Shown here piece by piece: positions 26,835 to 35,500 of a stretch of 64,000 nucleotides of DNA (its first letter is position 1; each line of letters opens with the position of its first letter). The notes under the pieces were generated by a model. That model saw nothing but the letters and a program-made list of their open reading frames with translations. It did not search any database and was not told the origin of the DNA. This DNA comes from an uncultured Candidatus Melainabacteria bacterium (GTDB lineage: Bacteria > Cyanobacteriota > Vampirovibrionia > Gastranaerophilales > Gastranaerophilaceae), in assembly GCA_934777245.1 (NCBI GenBank), contig CAKVND010000002.1:1-64000 (forward strand), written 5' to 3'. The translations under genes were made by a program, and so were the position numbers.

Positions 26835-27754
26835 TACGCACTAACCTCGTTATTATCAACTAAAACACTTTTTGCATTCTCTATTGCTGCATCAAATTCT
26901 TCATTATCTTGACTGCTTGTTAATTCTTCATGCGGACGTTTAACAACGTACAAATCAGAATAAAATTCATCTTGTTCCAGGTCATAATCACTTTCAACAG
27001 TCAAAAATAACAATGAAATATATGCGCTAATTTTATCCATTCCAAGAAGCGTTAGTTCGTTAAGTTCAATCTTATCTTGACGGCTTAAAATTTCAGACAA
27101 ATTCGCTTTTAACCTTTGTACTCCGTTTTCAATGTATTCATCATGTGCAAGATTGATGATATCATCCGGTGAGAGTTTTGCATAATTCTGAACACGTCTT
27201 TTTGCGCGCTCATGCGCATTCTTTAAAGACTGTTTTTTATCCAGCATTTCGTAGAATTCTAATTGTCTAATCAAATCGCGTAATGTAACGACTCGATTGT
27301 GGTTAAGTCTTACGCTCGTTCTGCGTTGCAAAACTTCATCAATAGAAATCACGTTGTTTGTTGGGATATAATCATCCTCTTGATAATCCAAAGGCGCATC
27401 ATCATATTCTAAATCAACTTCCGGTTGTGGTTCAAAATCCAGAACATCCAAACCTTCCAAAACATTTGACTTAAGTTTAAGCAAAATCGCAGCAAACAAA
27501 AGAGTTCTACCCGTAAGTCTTAAATTTTGCGCCTTTGATTGAAAAAGGTGCATTAAATATTTATCAGTAACTTCTACAATATCAACATTCCAAGGGTCAA
27601 TTTTACCCTGTCTTGCCATGCTTACAAGAATTTCAATTCCGTCAACTTCGGCTTCTTGAACGAATTTTTCTTCTTTTTCATTCAAATGATGAACGGAATT
27701 GTGTGTTATTTCCGTAGAATTTATATTCAAACTATCTATATTATTTACTGCCAT
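26834..27754 (-). CDS. scpA: Segregation and condensation protein A
   Basis: ScpA is the kleisin that bridges SMC heads. The N-terminal helix region contains DGIEILVSMARQGKIDPWNVDIVEVTDKYL, the best conserved ScpA segment. A C-terminal winged helix (TLLGMDKISAYISLLFLTVESD) follows. At 306 residues it is somewhat longer than usual, with an N-terminal extension of about 35 residues. It is the first gene of scpA-scpB-metzincin. Confidence 0.95.
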   Translation of the reverse strand: MAVNNIDSLNINSTEITHNSVHHLNEKEEKFVQEAEVDGIEILVSMARQGKIDPWNVDIVEVTDKYLMHLFQSKAQNLRLTGRTLLFAAILLKLKSNVLEGLDVLDFEPQPEVDLEYDDAPLDYQEDDYIPTNNVISIDEVLQRRTSVRLNHNRVVTLRDLIRQLEFYEMLDKKQSLKNAHERAKRRVQNYAKLSPDDIINLAHDEYIENGVQRLKANLSEILSRQDKIELNELTLLGMDKISAYISLLFLTVESDYDLEQDEFYSDLYVVKRPHEELTSSQDNEEFDAAIENAKSVLVDNNEVSA

Positions 27755-27932
27755 ATTTATATTTTAATTTATATTCAAATCCTTTTAATCCTCTGTTTCT
27801 ACGAGTCTTTATCTCATAAAAACTTATAAAAAGAATTTCCTTCCAAATCCCTTTTGTAATTCTAACATTCAAATAAAAATCCTGCAAATCTTTACAATTA
27901 TCTTAATATAATTATTCAATAACACCACAAAT

Positions 27933-28976
27933 CTATAAATTTACTACATTCTTAACCAAGAATTCCGTAAAATCTTGCACTTTATATTTCCCAAAACCAT
28001 ACAGACTTAATGCTATTTCACAGCCCAAACAAGAAGTTAAAACAATTTGCGCTCCACTTTTTTTAATATTATCGCATTTATTTTTAAATATCTTTGACAT
28101 TATACTGTATTCATTTAATCTTGTAATACCATTCAATCCACAACAACTGTCAAAATCTTTCATTTCAACATATTCCAGATTTTCAGTATGTTCTAATATC
28201 CATTCAATATCTTCAAAATTATCTAAATTACAAGGTTTATGAAACGTTACTTTAATTTTCTTTTTTAGTTTTAACCTAAGTTGATTTTCTCTTATATAAG
28301 TAAAAATATTATTAACATTCAACTCTTTTGAAAAACTTTTAATCGTCTTTTCGCAACTTGCGCAAGTTGTTACAACATCTGTAATATTATTTTGCTTAAC
28401 TATATTTAAATAACATTCTTTTGCTTGCTCAAAAGATTTCATATCTCCACGAACATAAAAAGGGATTCCGCAGCAATTGAATTTGGGCGAAAAAACCTCA
28501 ACACTACAAGCGTTTAAAAGTTTTACAACAGATTTATTTCCTTTAACATTACCACTACAACCACCAAAATAAATTACCTTTTTATCAAATTTTTTAGATT
28601 TAATAGTACCGGCAAAAAGGCTTAAAAATTTTATTCCCACCCCAAATAAAAAATTCTTTTGAACAAAAGAAACTAATTTTTCTAAAAAATGAATCTTAAA
28701 ATATTCAGCTTTTGCAGATGCAATTATATCTACCACATCGATTCCGCTTGGACAAAATTTAGTACAAGCGCCACATTTAAGACATAAATCCAAATAACGA
28801 TTTAATTGAGAGGACATTTTCAAATCCCCTTTAATTAAACCTCGAAGCATTATAAAATGTCCTCTTGAAACAGTACAATCATTGCCTGTAATCTTATAAA
28901 TAGGACAAACTGCCTGACACAGCCCACATTTTGAACAAGAATGTATTTTTTCTTTATACTCTTCTAAATGTTTCAT
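27933..28976 (-). CDS. Iron-sulfur CCG-domain protein, glycolate/lactate oxidase GlcF-like
   Basis: The N-terminus has two 4Fe-4S motifs, CSKCGLCQAVCP and CLKCGACTKFCP. Two cysteine-rich CCG domains follow: NCCGIPFYVRG with TTCASCEKT, and DSCCGLNG with TSCLGCEIAL. This arrangement is that of the iron-sulfur subunits of glycolate oxidase, lactate utilisation and glycerol-3-phosphate dehydrogenase complexes. No flavoprotein partner is adjacent, so the electron donor is unknown. At 347 residues it is slightly short of typical GlcF. Confidence 0.88.
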   Translation of the reverse strand: MKHLEEYKEKIHSCSKCGLCQAVCPIYKITGNDCTVSRGHFIMLRGLIKGDLKMSSQLNRYLDLCLKCGACTKFCPSGIDVVDIIASAKAEYFKIHFLEKLVSFVQKNFLFGVGIKFLSLFAGTIKSKKFDKKVIYFGGCSGNVKGNKSVVKLLNACSVEVFSPKFNCCGIPFYVRGDMKSFEQAKECYLNIVKQNNITDVVTTCASCEKTIKSFSKELNVNNIFTYIRENQLRLKLKKKIKVTFHKPCNLDNFEDIEWILEHTENLEYVEMKDFDSCCGLNGITRLNEYSIMSKIFKNKCDNIKKSGAQIVLTSCLGCEIALSLYGFGKYKVQDFTEFLVKNVVNL

Positions 28977-29012
28977 AACAATATTTTAAATATTTCTCTT
29001 AAAATTATCTAC

Positions 29013-29040
29013 AAAAAAAGAGAGCTTTCGCTCTCTTTTA
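29013..29040 (-). terminator. Terminator after tRNA-Leu
   Basis: On the minus strand AAAGAGAGC-gaaa-GCTCTCTTT is followed by T residues, 3 nt after the tRNA CCA end. Confidence 0.85.
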
Positions 29041-29042
29041 AA

Positions 29043-29124
29043 TGGTGGGCATGAAGAGACTCGAACTCCCACGCTTTCGCACTAGTTCCTAAGACTAGCG
29101 TGTCTACCATTCCACCACATGCCC
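29043..29124 (-). tRNA. tRNA-Leu (anticodon UAG)
   Basis: The acceptor stem GGGCATG/CATGCCC is followed by an encoded ACCA end. The anticodon stem CTAGT/ACTAG encloses the loop CTTAGGA, giving anticodon TAG. The long variable arm (TGCGAAAGCGT) and the T-arm GGAGTTCGAGTCTCT fit a class II leucine tRNA. Confidence 0.96.
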
Positions 29125-29141
29125 GCGGTTTCACAATCACT

Positions 29142-29170
29142 AATATACCAAGAGAAAAATTATTTGTCAA
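29142..29170 (-). promoter_or_regulatory. Strong sigma-70 promoter of tRNA-Leu
   Basis: On the minus strand TTGACA (29165-29170, perfect), 17 nt and TATATT (29142-29147). Transcription would start about 10 nt before the mature tRNA. Confidence 0.85.
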
Positions 29171-29199
29171 ACATTTACTTCGCTAAAATCGAGTTTTTG

Positions 29200-29228
29200 T
29201 TTACATAACTCAAATTTTGTGCTTAAAT
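29200..29228 (+). promoter_or_regulatory. Promoter for a leaderless M16-like gene
   Basis: TTTACA (29200-29205) and TTAAAT (29223-29228) are 17 nt apart, and the ATG at 29235 is 6 nt further on. No RBS is present. Confidence 0.5.
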
Positions 29229-29234
29229 TGTCGT

Positions 29235-30431
29235 ATGAAAGAATTTGAATTAAAAAATAAGATTAGAGCTTGTTTCAAGAGAAACGAAAATACTCCAAGA
29301 GTTGCATTAACTCTTAATTTATCAATTACAAAACCGGAAGCACATGCCGGTGAATATACAACTATGAACAGACTTCTGATGAAAGGTACAAAAAAATATT
29401 CATCTGAAGAACTTTCATCAATTTTAGATGAAAACGCAATAGAATTAAATTCAGAAATGAAATCAGATTATTTAAGATTTCGTTTTATTTGTTTAAATGA
29501 AGATTTTGAATTAGCATTATCTATTCTTCAAGATATAATTCTAAATTCTACTTTTCAAGAATTTGAAAAAGAAAGACAAATGCTAAAAGGTGAACTTATG
29601 GCTGAATTAGATTCTGCCAAAGTAAAAGTTTCAGACTTGTTCACAAAATCAATATACAAAAACCATTTTTACGGCAACAGCTACACAAAAGTCCTTGAAG
29701 AAATCGACAATGTTACTCAAGAAGATGTTGTAAATTCTTACAAACATATTTTGAACAACAGTCGCAAAACTCTTGCCATAGTTGGTGATATTGATGAAAA
29801 CCTTGTAGAAAAATATTTAGGCGAAATTCCGGAAAACAAAGATGTTGAATCAGAAATTCCGGCACCTGAAGCTTTAAAACAAGATTATACAGAAATCTTA
29901 AAACCGGATGCAAACCAAGCACAAATTCTTCAAGGCTGGAGAGTTGCAACAATTGGTGAAAAAGATTATCCTGCAATAATGTTATTGAACGTAATTTTAG
30001 GTGCAAGCGGTCTTTCTTCAAGATTGTTCCTTGAACTTAGAGAGAAAAAAGGATTGGCTTATACTGTTAGAACAGCTTACGAAACGCATAAAAAATCTGC
30101 AGTTTTCAGTATTTATATAGGAACTGAACCAAGCAACATTCAAACTTCTATTGACGGCTTCAAAGAAGAAATTGAAAAGATTAAAAATATTCCTGTTAGT
30201 GCAGAAGAGTTACATAATGCGAAAAATAATTTAATCGGTAAGCAACAGTTCATAAGCGAAACAAACGCGCAACAAGCGAATATGATGGCTTATTATTCAA
30301 TTATGGGTAAACCTTTTGATTACCAAAAACAAGTTATTGAAAAACTTAGAGCTGTTACAAGCGAACAATTACAAGCCTGCGCTAACAAATACTTTACAGA
30401 TGATTATGTTTTATCAGTTCTAAAACCATAA
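29235..30431 (+). CDS. M16-like peptidase homologue lacking the zinc motif
   Basis: The protein (398 aa from the ATG at 29235) aligns with one full M16B subunit. The second half has the family segment LSSRLFLELREKKGLAYTVRTAYE. Where active members have HFLEH, this one reads TTMNR (in EYTTMNRLLMKGTKKYSSEEL). It is therefore predicted to be inactive, like the non-catalytic partners of two-subunit M16 enzymes. An active partner is not in this window. A TTG at 29217 would add six residues. The M14 amidase gene starts 10 nt after its stop. Confidence 0.88.
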   Translation: MKEFELKNKIRACFKRNENTPRVALTLNLSITKPEAHAGEYTTMNRLLMKGTKKYSSEELSSILDENAIELNSEMKSDYLRFRFICLNEDFELALSILQDIILNSTFQEFEKERQMLKGELMAELDSAKVKVSDLFTKSIYKNHFYGNSYTKVLEEIDNVTQEDVVNSYKHILNNSRKTLAIVGDIDENLVEKYLGEIPENKDVESEIPAPEALKQDYTEILKPDANQAQILQGWRVATIGEKDYPAIMLLNVILGASGLSSRLFLELREKKGLAYTVRTAYETHKKSAVFSIYIGTEPSNIQTSIDGFKEEIEKIKNIPVSAEELHNAKNNLIGKQQFISETNAQQANMMAYYSIMGKPFDYQKQVIEKLRAVTSEQLQACANKYFTDDYVLSVLKP

Positions 30432-30441
30432 GGAATTTGAA

Positions 30442-31047
30442 ATGGTTGAGACTGCGCAAGGTAATTCTATAAAATTCATACAGAACGAAAATCATAATTC
30501 AGTTCTCGTTTTGGGTTGTATGCACGGTGATGAACCTCAAGGCGAATTTTTGATTAACGAATATCTTAAAATTAATCCGAATACAAATTTGATGTTTATA
30601 CCTTGTGTAAATCCTGACGGAGTACGAGCTAAAACAAGAGTAAATTCACGCGGAGTTGACATTAATCGTAATTTTCCGACTGAGAACTGGGAATTAACAG
30701 AACGAAACGAATTCTTTGGCGGTGAATCTCCGGCAAGCGAAGATGAAACAAAGTTTTTGGTTAATCTTATTGAAAAATATGAACCAAAATTGATTTTGAC
30801 ATTGCATGCTCCATTCAAAATTGTAAACTATGATGGAGATGCGCTAGAAGTTGCTCAAAAGATTTCTAAAATTATCGGATATCCGATCGAAGCCTCAATT
30901 GGTTATCCAACTCCCGGAAGTTTCGGAACTTGGGCGGGAATTGAAAAAGGTATTCCAACGATTACTCTCGAATTAGACGAAGAAATTGATGTGAAAGAAC
31001 TGATAACGCCAATGTTCAAGATATTTGAAATGTTGGAAGATTTTTAA
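30442..31047 (+). CDS. M14-family zinc carboxypeptidase, murein peptide amidase-like
   Basis: Zinc ligands are HGDE (His28, Glu31) and His122 in TLHAPF. The catalytic Glu is residue 177 in TITLELDEE. The NPDG and RGVDINRNFP segments match M14 enzymes of the MpaA type, which cut the gamma-D-Glu-diaminopimelate bond of murein tripeptides in the cytoplasm. The length of 201 residues is a little short. AAGGAATTTGAA precedes ATG. It lies 10 nt after the M16-like gene and just before uppS, a cell-wall lipid carrier gene, which supports a role in wall recycling. Confidence 0.82.
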   Translation: MVETAQGNSIKFIQNENHNSVLVLGCMHGDEPQGEFLINEYLKINPNTNLMFIPCVNPDGVRAKTRVNSRGVDINRNFPTENWELTERNEFFGGESPASEDETKFLVNLIEKYEPKLILTLHAPFKIVNYDGDALEVAQKISKIIGYPIEASIGYPTPGSFGTWAGIEKGIPTITLELDEEIDVKELITPMFKIFEMLEDF

Positions 31048-31066
31048 TGGGAAGTGGGGAAATAAG

Positions 31067-31096
31067 CCCCCACCCTAACCCTCCACCGAGGAGAGG
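31067..31096. repeat. CCCTCACCC-type dispersed repeat before uppS
   Basis: CCCCCACCCTAACCCTCC followed by ACCGAGGAGAGG. It ends about 55 nt before the uppS start, and a GTTGGG/CCCAAC hairpin (31116-31134) lies between. Confidence 0.75.
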
Positions 31097-31152
31097 AAAA
31101 ACGTGATATATATAAGTTGGGATTCTCCCCCAACAAAAACTGGGAAATAGAA

Positions 31153-31857
31153 ATGGAAGATATCAAAAAGATTGTAAAAGAATGTGATTTAAAACACGTA
31201 GCTATAATTATGGATGGCAACAGACGCTGGGCAAAAGAAAGAAATTTGCCATCAGCTTTCGGACATAAAAAAGGCGTTGATGCTCTAAAAGCTACAATGA
31301 GAGCTTGTGATGATTTCGGTATAAAGTATTTGACTGTTTATGCGTTTTCAACTGAAAACTGGAACAGAAAGCCGGAAGAAGTGAATTTCTTGATGGATTT
31401 GTTGGGGCAAACATTAAAAAACGAATTAAAAGAAATGCACGAAAATAATGTTGTAATATCATTTATAGGCGACACGACTAAATTAAGCCCTAAATTGCAA
31501 GAAATCTTAAAAAATTCCGTTGAGACAACTAAAAACAATACAGGCGTTAATTTACAAATCGCATTTAATTATGGTTCTCGTGATGAAATTGTACATGCAG
31601 TTAGAGAAATCGTAGCCTCTGGAGAAACTGATATAACAGAGGAAACTATTTCTAAGCATTTGTACACAGCTAATATTCCTGATCCTGATTTGTTAATCCG
31701 AACCGGCGGAGAAATGCGAGTTTCTAACTATCTTTTATGGCAAATTGCTTATTCTGAATTTATCGTAATAAAAGAATTCTGGCCGGAATTTGATAAAGAA
31801 AGATTGGCAGAATGCGTAGTTGAATACAAACGCAGAAATCGCAGATTCGGCGCATAG
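31153..31857 (+). CDS. uppS: Isoprenyl transferase (undecaprenyl diphosphate synthase)
   Basis: UppS makes the C55 lipid carrier for peptidoglycan and lipopolysaccharide. The signature IIMDGNRRWAKERNLPSAFGHKKG carries the catalytic Asp. DPDLLIRTGGEMRVSNYLLWQIAYSE carries the C-terminal binding residues. I chose ATG at 31153 with GGGA upstream; the longer frame from TTG at 31117 would begin inside a repeat hairpin. Length is then 234 residues, normal for the family. Confidence 0.96.
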   Translation: MEDIKKIVKECDLKHVAIIMDGNRRWAKERNLPSAFGHKKGVDALKATMRACDDFGIKYLTVYAFSTENWNRKPEEVNFLMDLLGQTLKNELKEMHENNVVISFIGDTTKLSPKLQEILKNSVETTKNNTGVNLQIAFNYGSRDEIVHAVREIVASGETDITEETISKHLYTANIPDPDLLIRTGGEMRVSNYLLWQIAYSEFIVIKEFWPEFDKERLAECVVEYKRRNRRFGA

Positions 31858-31863
31858 TCAAGT

Positions 31864-32136
31864 TTAAAACAAATCGCTATGACTGCCTGTTGTTAGAAGC
31901 AATATTACAAGTTCGTTATTAAGAATTTCATAGACAAGAAGCCAATCAGGCTCTATATGGCATTCTCTACAGCCTGTGTAATTCCCTGTTAATGCATGAT
32001 CTTTGTATTTTGCAGGTAATTCAGCACCTTGTTGCAAGAGTTTTAGTACAACTTTGAGTTTGTCCAAATCCTTGCCACGTTTTTTCATTAATTTAATATT
32101 GCGTTGAATTTTATTAGTATATCTTAAATTGTACAT
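31864..32136 (-). CDS. YafQ-type RelE-family mRNA interferase toxin
   Basis: This 90-residue basic protein matches YafQ. CRECHIEPDWLLVYE and the C-terminal LLLTTGSHSDLF with its catalytic His are diagnostic. YafQ cuts mRNA in the ribosome A site. It overlaps the antitoxin stop by 1 nt (TAATG), so translation is coupled. Confidence 0.94.
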   Translation of the reverse strand: MYNLRYTNKIQRNIKLMKKRGKDLDKLKVVLKLLQQGAELPAKYKDHALTGNYTGCRECHIEPDWLLVYEILNNELVILLLTTGSHSDLF

Positions 32137-32408
32137 TAATCATCCTTTAAGATATCATTCATCATATCATCAACAGAACTATATGCCTTAGATAAACCGA
32201 TTCCGTTATTTGCATCTTCAATAACCTTTTTGGTTTCTTTGTTATAATCGTTTATAGAAAGCGCAAAAGGAATTCCTTGTTCTCTAACCGCTGCTTTTAT
32301 AAACATAGTAATTGCAGTTGACATATTTACACCCAATTCATTACACAAATTATCAAAGTCCTGCTTTAATGAGCTATTTACTCTAATACTTATATTTGCT
32401 TGAGACAT
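32136..32408 (-). CDS. DinJ/RelB-type antitoxin
   Basis: The N-terminal ribbon-helix-helix (ANISIRVNSSLKQDFDNLCNELGVNMSTAITMFIKAAVREQGIPF) is characteristic of DinJ. The C-terminal part would wrap the toxin. It is the first gene of the pair. A 10+10 palindrome between the promoter and the start is the likely autoregulatory operator. Confidence 0.94.
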   Translation of the reverse strand: MSQANISIRVNSSLKQDFDNLCNELGVNMSTAITMFIKAAVREQGIPFALSINDYNKETKKVIEDANNGIGLSKAYSSVDDMMNDILKDD

Positions 32409-32423
32409 AAGTTACCTCACTGT

Positions 32424-32444
32424 TGTTCATACATTGTATTAACA
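32424..32444. promoter_or_regulatory. Likely operator of the toxin-antitoxin operon
   Basis: TGTTCATACA-T-TGTATTAACA is a palindrome with 9 of 10 positions matching. It abuts the -10 box and lies 16 nt before the antitoxin ATG, where an RHH repressor would block transcription. Confidence 0.6.
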
Positions 32445-32471
32445 GTATAACACATTTTAGCCATTTTTCAA
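32444..32471 (-). promoter_or_regulatory. Promoter of the toxin-antitoxin operon
   Basis: On the minus strand TTGAAA (32466-32471), 16 nt and TATACT (32444-32449). Confidence 0.65.
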
Positions 32472-32517
32472 TTTGAATAAATGTTTCTCTATCTTAATAT
32501 TTAGCTGACAGTTCGTA

Positions 32518-35500
32518 TTAATTTATCCACTTAAAGCTCGTTACGTAGTTTTCTCCGTTGATATTACCTTTGATTTCAGCGACAAACTTGCGGTAAGCTT
32601 TATTTGATAATTCTATCCCCGGAATTTTATTAATATGTTCTAAAACCTTAGTATCCTTACTCAAATCAACCCCCGGGATAACGTTAAATAATGTGTTCAA
32701 AGAAACATTACCCAAAGGCCCGAACATAGTCGAAATCTTTTTAGATAGAAGCCCCAAAACTTCCATTTCTGCATTAGAATTAGAGAAATTATATTTTCCG
32801 CTTATAAACAAGCTCAAATCCTTACCGCGCGTAGTGATTTCGATATCATCCGCGACACCGTCTTTTATCGCAATATCACCAATAATGTCAGAAAAATCAC
32901 CCGTTTTTAACGGTGAAATTATATCAATCACGCTGTTAATTGAAACACCTGTTAAACCGCCTTTCAAAAGATTTCCGGCTTTCAAAAGATATTCTAATGA
33001 ACCCAGTTTAGGCATTCTTCCGTTTGCAACACTAAACGTTGTATTTCCGTTAAGCGTTTGCATACATTTATCAAAATCAACACCATTACAAGAAAGTACG
33101 ATATCACCGGTTAAATCGCCGTAAATTTGGTTTTGTAAATCAAATAAAGCTATAGATAAGTCATTTGCATCAATATCACGCGCTTTTAGCTTCAAACCCG
33201 TATTATTATTTTTAAGATTATAATTAAAGTTACCGCCAAGTGTTCCGTTTGCAATATTAAATTTGAAATCATGAACATTAAACACTTGTTTTTCATTCAA
33301 AGATGCAGTAGCTTCAAAGTTTTCCGCAACAATGTTTCTGAGGTGAATACTATCTGCATTCATCTTCATATTCTTAATTACAATTGATTCTAAATCAAAA
33401 CCTTCAAGCGAATCAAAAGTTTTTGTATTATCAACTTGAGAAAGTTTTAACAAATTCGTAATATAATTTAAGTCTAAAAGCTTTGTATCAAGATTAGCCT
33501 TTTCAACATAATAAGGTGGAGTAAGTTTATTTCTTAATACGGCTTGAATCTTAACATCATTGCCCAAAACTTCACCGATAGAATACACATCAATCGTTCT
33601 ATCCTTGAATAAGAACGTAATATTTTTCATCGTCGTATCCAAGAACGGAATATCAGTTTCGAAAATATGAAAGTTACCTAAAAGCTTCGGTGCAGACGCT
33701 TTGCCGTTAAATTTCAAATCAGAAGTAAATTGACCTTGTTTGATATTCGGTTTTCTGAAAATTATGTTGAAAATTCTTGCGTCTGTAGGGTTATGAGTTT
33801 TAATAACCAAATCTTTAAAGCCCAAATCGTCTTTCAGAATATCGATTTCACCGCGAGATTTAAGCATGTTTAATCTGGTTTCACGTCCGCTTTGAGATGC
33901 AATAATTTTATCGTACGAAAATTCTCTAATTTTTAAGATTTTTTGATTTAAAACCCTTGTATCGAGGTTCAAAACTATCGCATTTTCAATATCGCCAATA
34001 GTCGCTCCGAGGTGGTAAATGCTTGAATCTTTTGCCATATTAACATCAGTTTTAAGGTTAAAGTCATTCAAAACACCTTTTGCGCGCGCAGAATAAACAA
34101 TATCACCTTTTATTTTCAGAGGATAAATCTGATTTTTGTTAATGTATTTATCGATAAAATCTTGACGCGGTTTTGAATTAAAATACAGATTAAAATTCTG
34201 TTTATTGAATAAGTCGTAAACTTCACCATCAACAAGAATTGGCATATCATCAGCTAACAAATTAATTTTATTAAGTTTCACACCATTATTACGCATAATA
34301 AAACTACCGTTAATGATTTTTACCGGTAATTCTAGCGGGGTATAAACAAATGACAATCCGCCCAAATCCGTATATGCATTTATTTTGTTGTGGTTGATTT
34401 TAGCATTTAGATTGATTTTTCTGCCGGCATCAAATCTAAGAGTATTTAAAGCTTTTTTGACATCTCTTGGAATAATCGAATAATTAGAAAGCGCGTTTAT
34501 TGTCGCTAAATCAAAAGCTGATAATCTAATAAACCCGTTAACATGAGGTTTTCCAACTACATTTCCGACATCAAGATTAACATCAAATTGACTATCTGCA
34601 AGATTACCTTTGATATTAGAAATCTTTAATTTGTTGTTATTTAGCGTTACCACACCGTTTGAAATTTTAAGTTTGTTATTTGGAGCAACGCCAAGAATTT
34701 TCGCAACAAAACTGACTTTATCCAATTCAACAGGGTCTAGTTTTCCTTTGTATTTCGCAACAACATTAACAAAAATATTGCCAATATCGTTTTGTAAATC
34801 GCTCTTATCAGGTGTGATATCGTTCAAATTAAGTTTCGGAATATTTATATTTGCATCCACAAAATTATTCTTAACAGAAGCTTTTGCACTAAGAGCTGAA
34901 TTTCCAATATATGATGTAATATCAGCAGATGCGTTTTGACCATCAAAATCTAAAACACCTTTGGTATTCTTAACTTCTATACCTTGCATAGCAAATTTAT
35001 TGCCTAAAAGATTAATTTTTCCCTTTGTAAAGAAATTTTGGTTAAACGCTAAATCTTCAATATCTTTTACAGCACCATAAACTTTCAATTGCAAATCAAT
35101 CAAACCACCCATGGAATCCAGTTTTGGAAGCATAGATTTAACATCATCAATCATTGTAGCGGTCTGAATTGCATTGAACAAATACGCGATTTCTTGGTTC
35201 TTTGTATTAACGTCAAAATCGAATTTGCCATACAAATTGCAAGTCCCGTTAATTGAGATATTTTTACCGTTAACCAAGCCTTTTTTTGTAGTAAATACAG
35301 CATTCTGGTCGTCAAAAATAAGTGCAGCTTCAGCATCTGTCAAAACTAAGTTAGGAATTTCATTAAAAAAAGTTTTTACATTTCTAAAATTCAAACTACC
35401 CCAGACATGCGGATTTTTGCGATTACCTTTTACAATTATATCAATGTTTCCATTACCTTTAACATCCATAATCGGAACAGGTCCAATTACAAAATTTAAA

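Noticed and set aside
31070..31085. Telomere-like CCCTAACCCT sequence
   Set aside because: It is part of the dispersed CCCTCACCC repeat family, only one or two units long.
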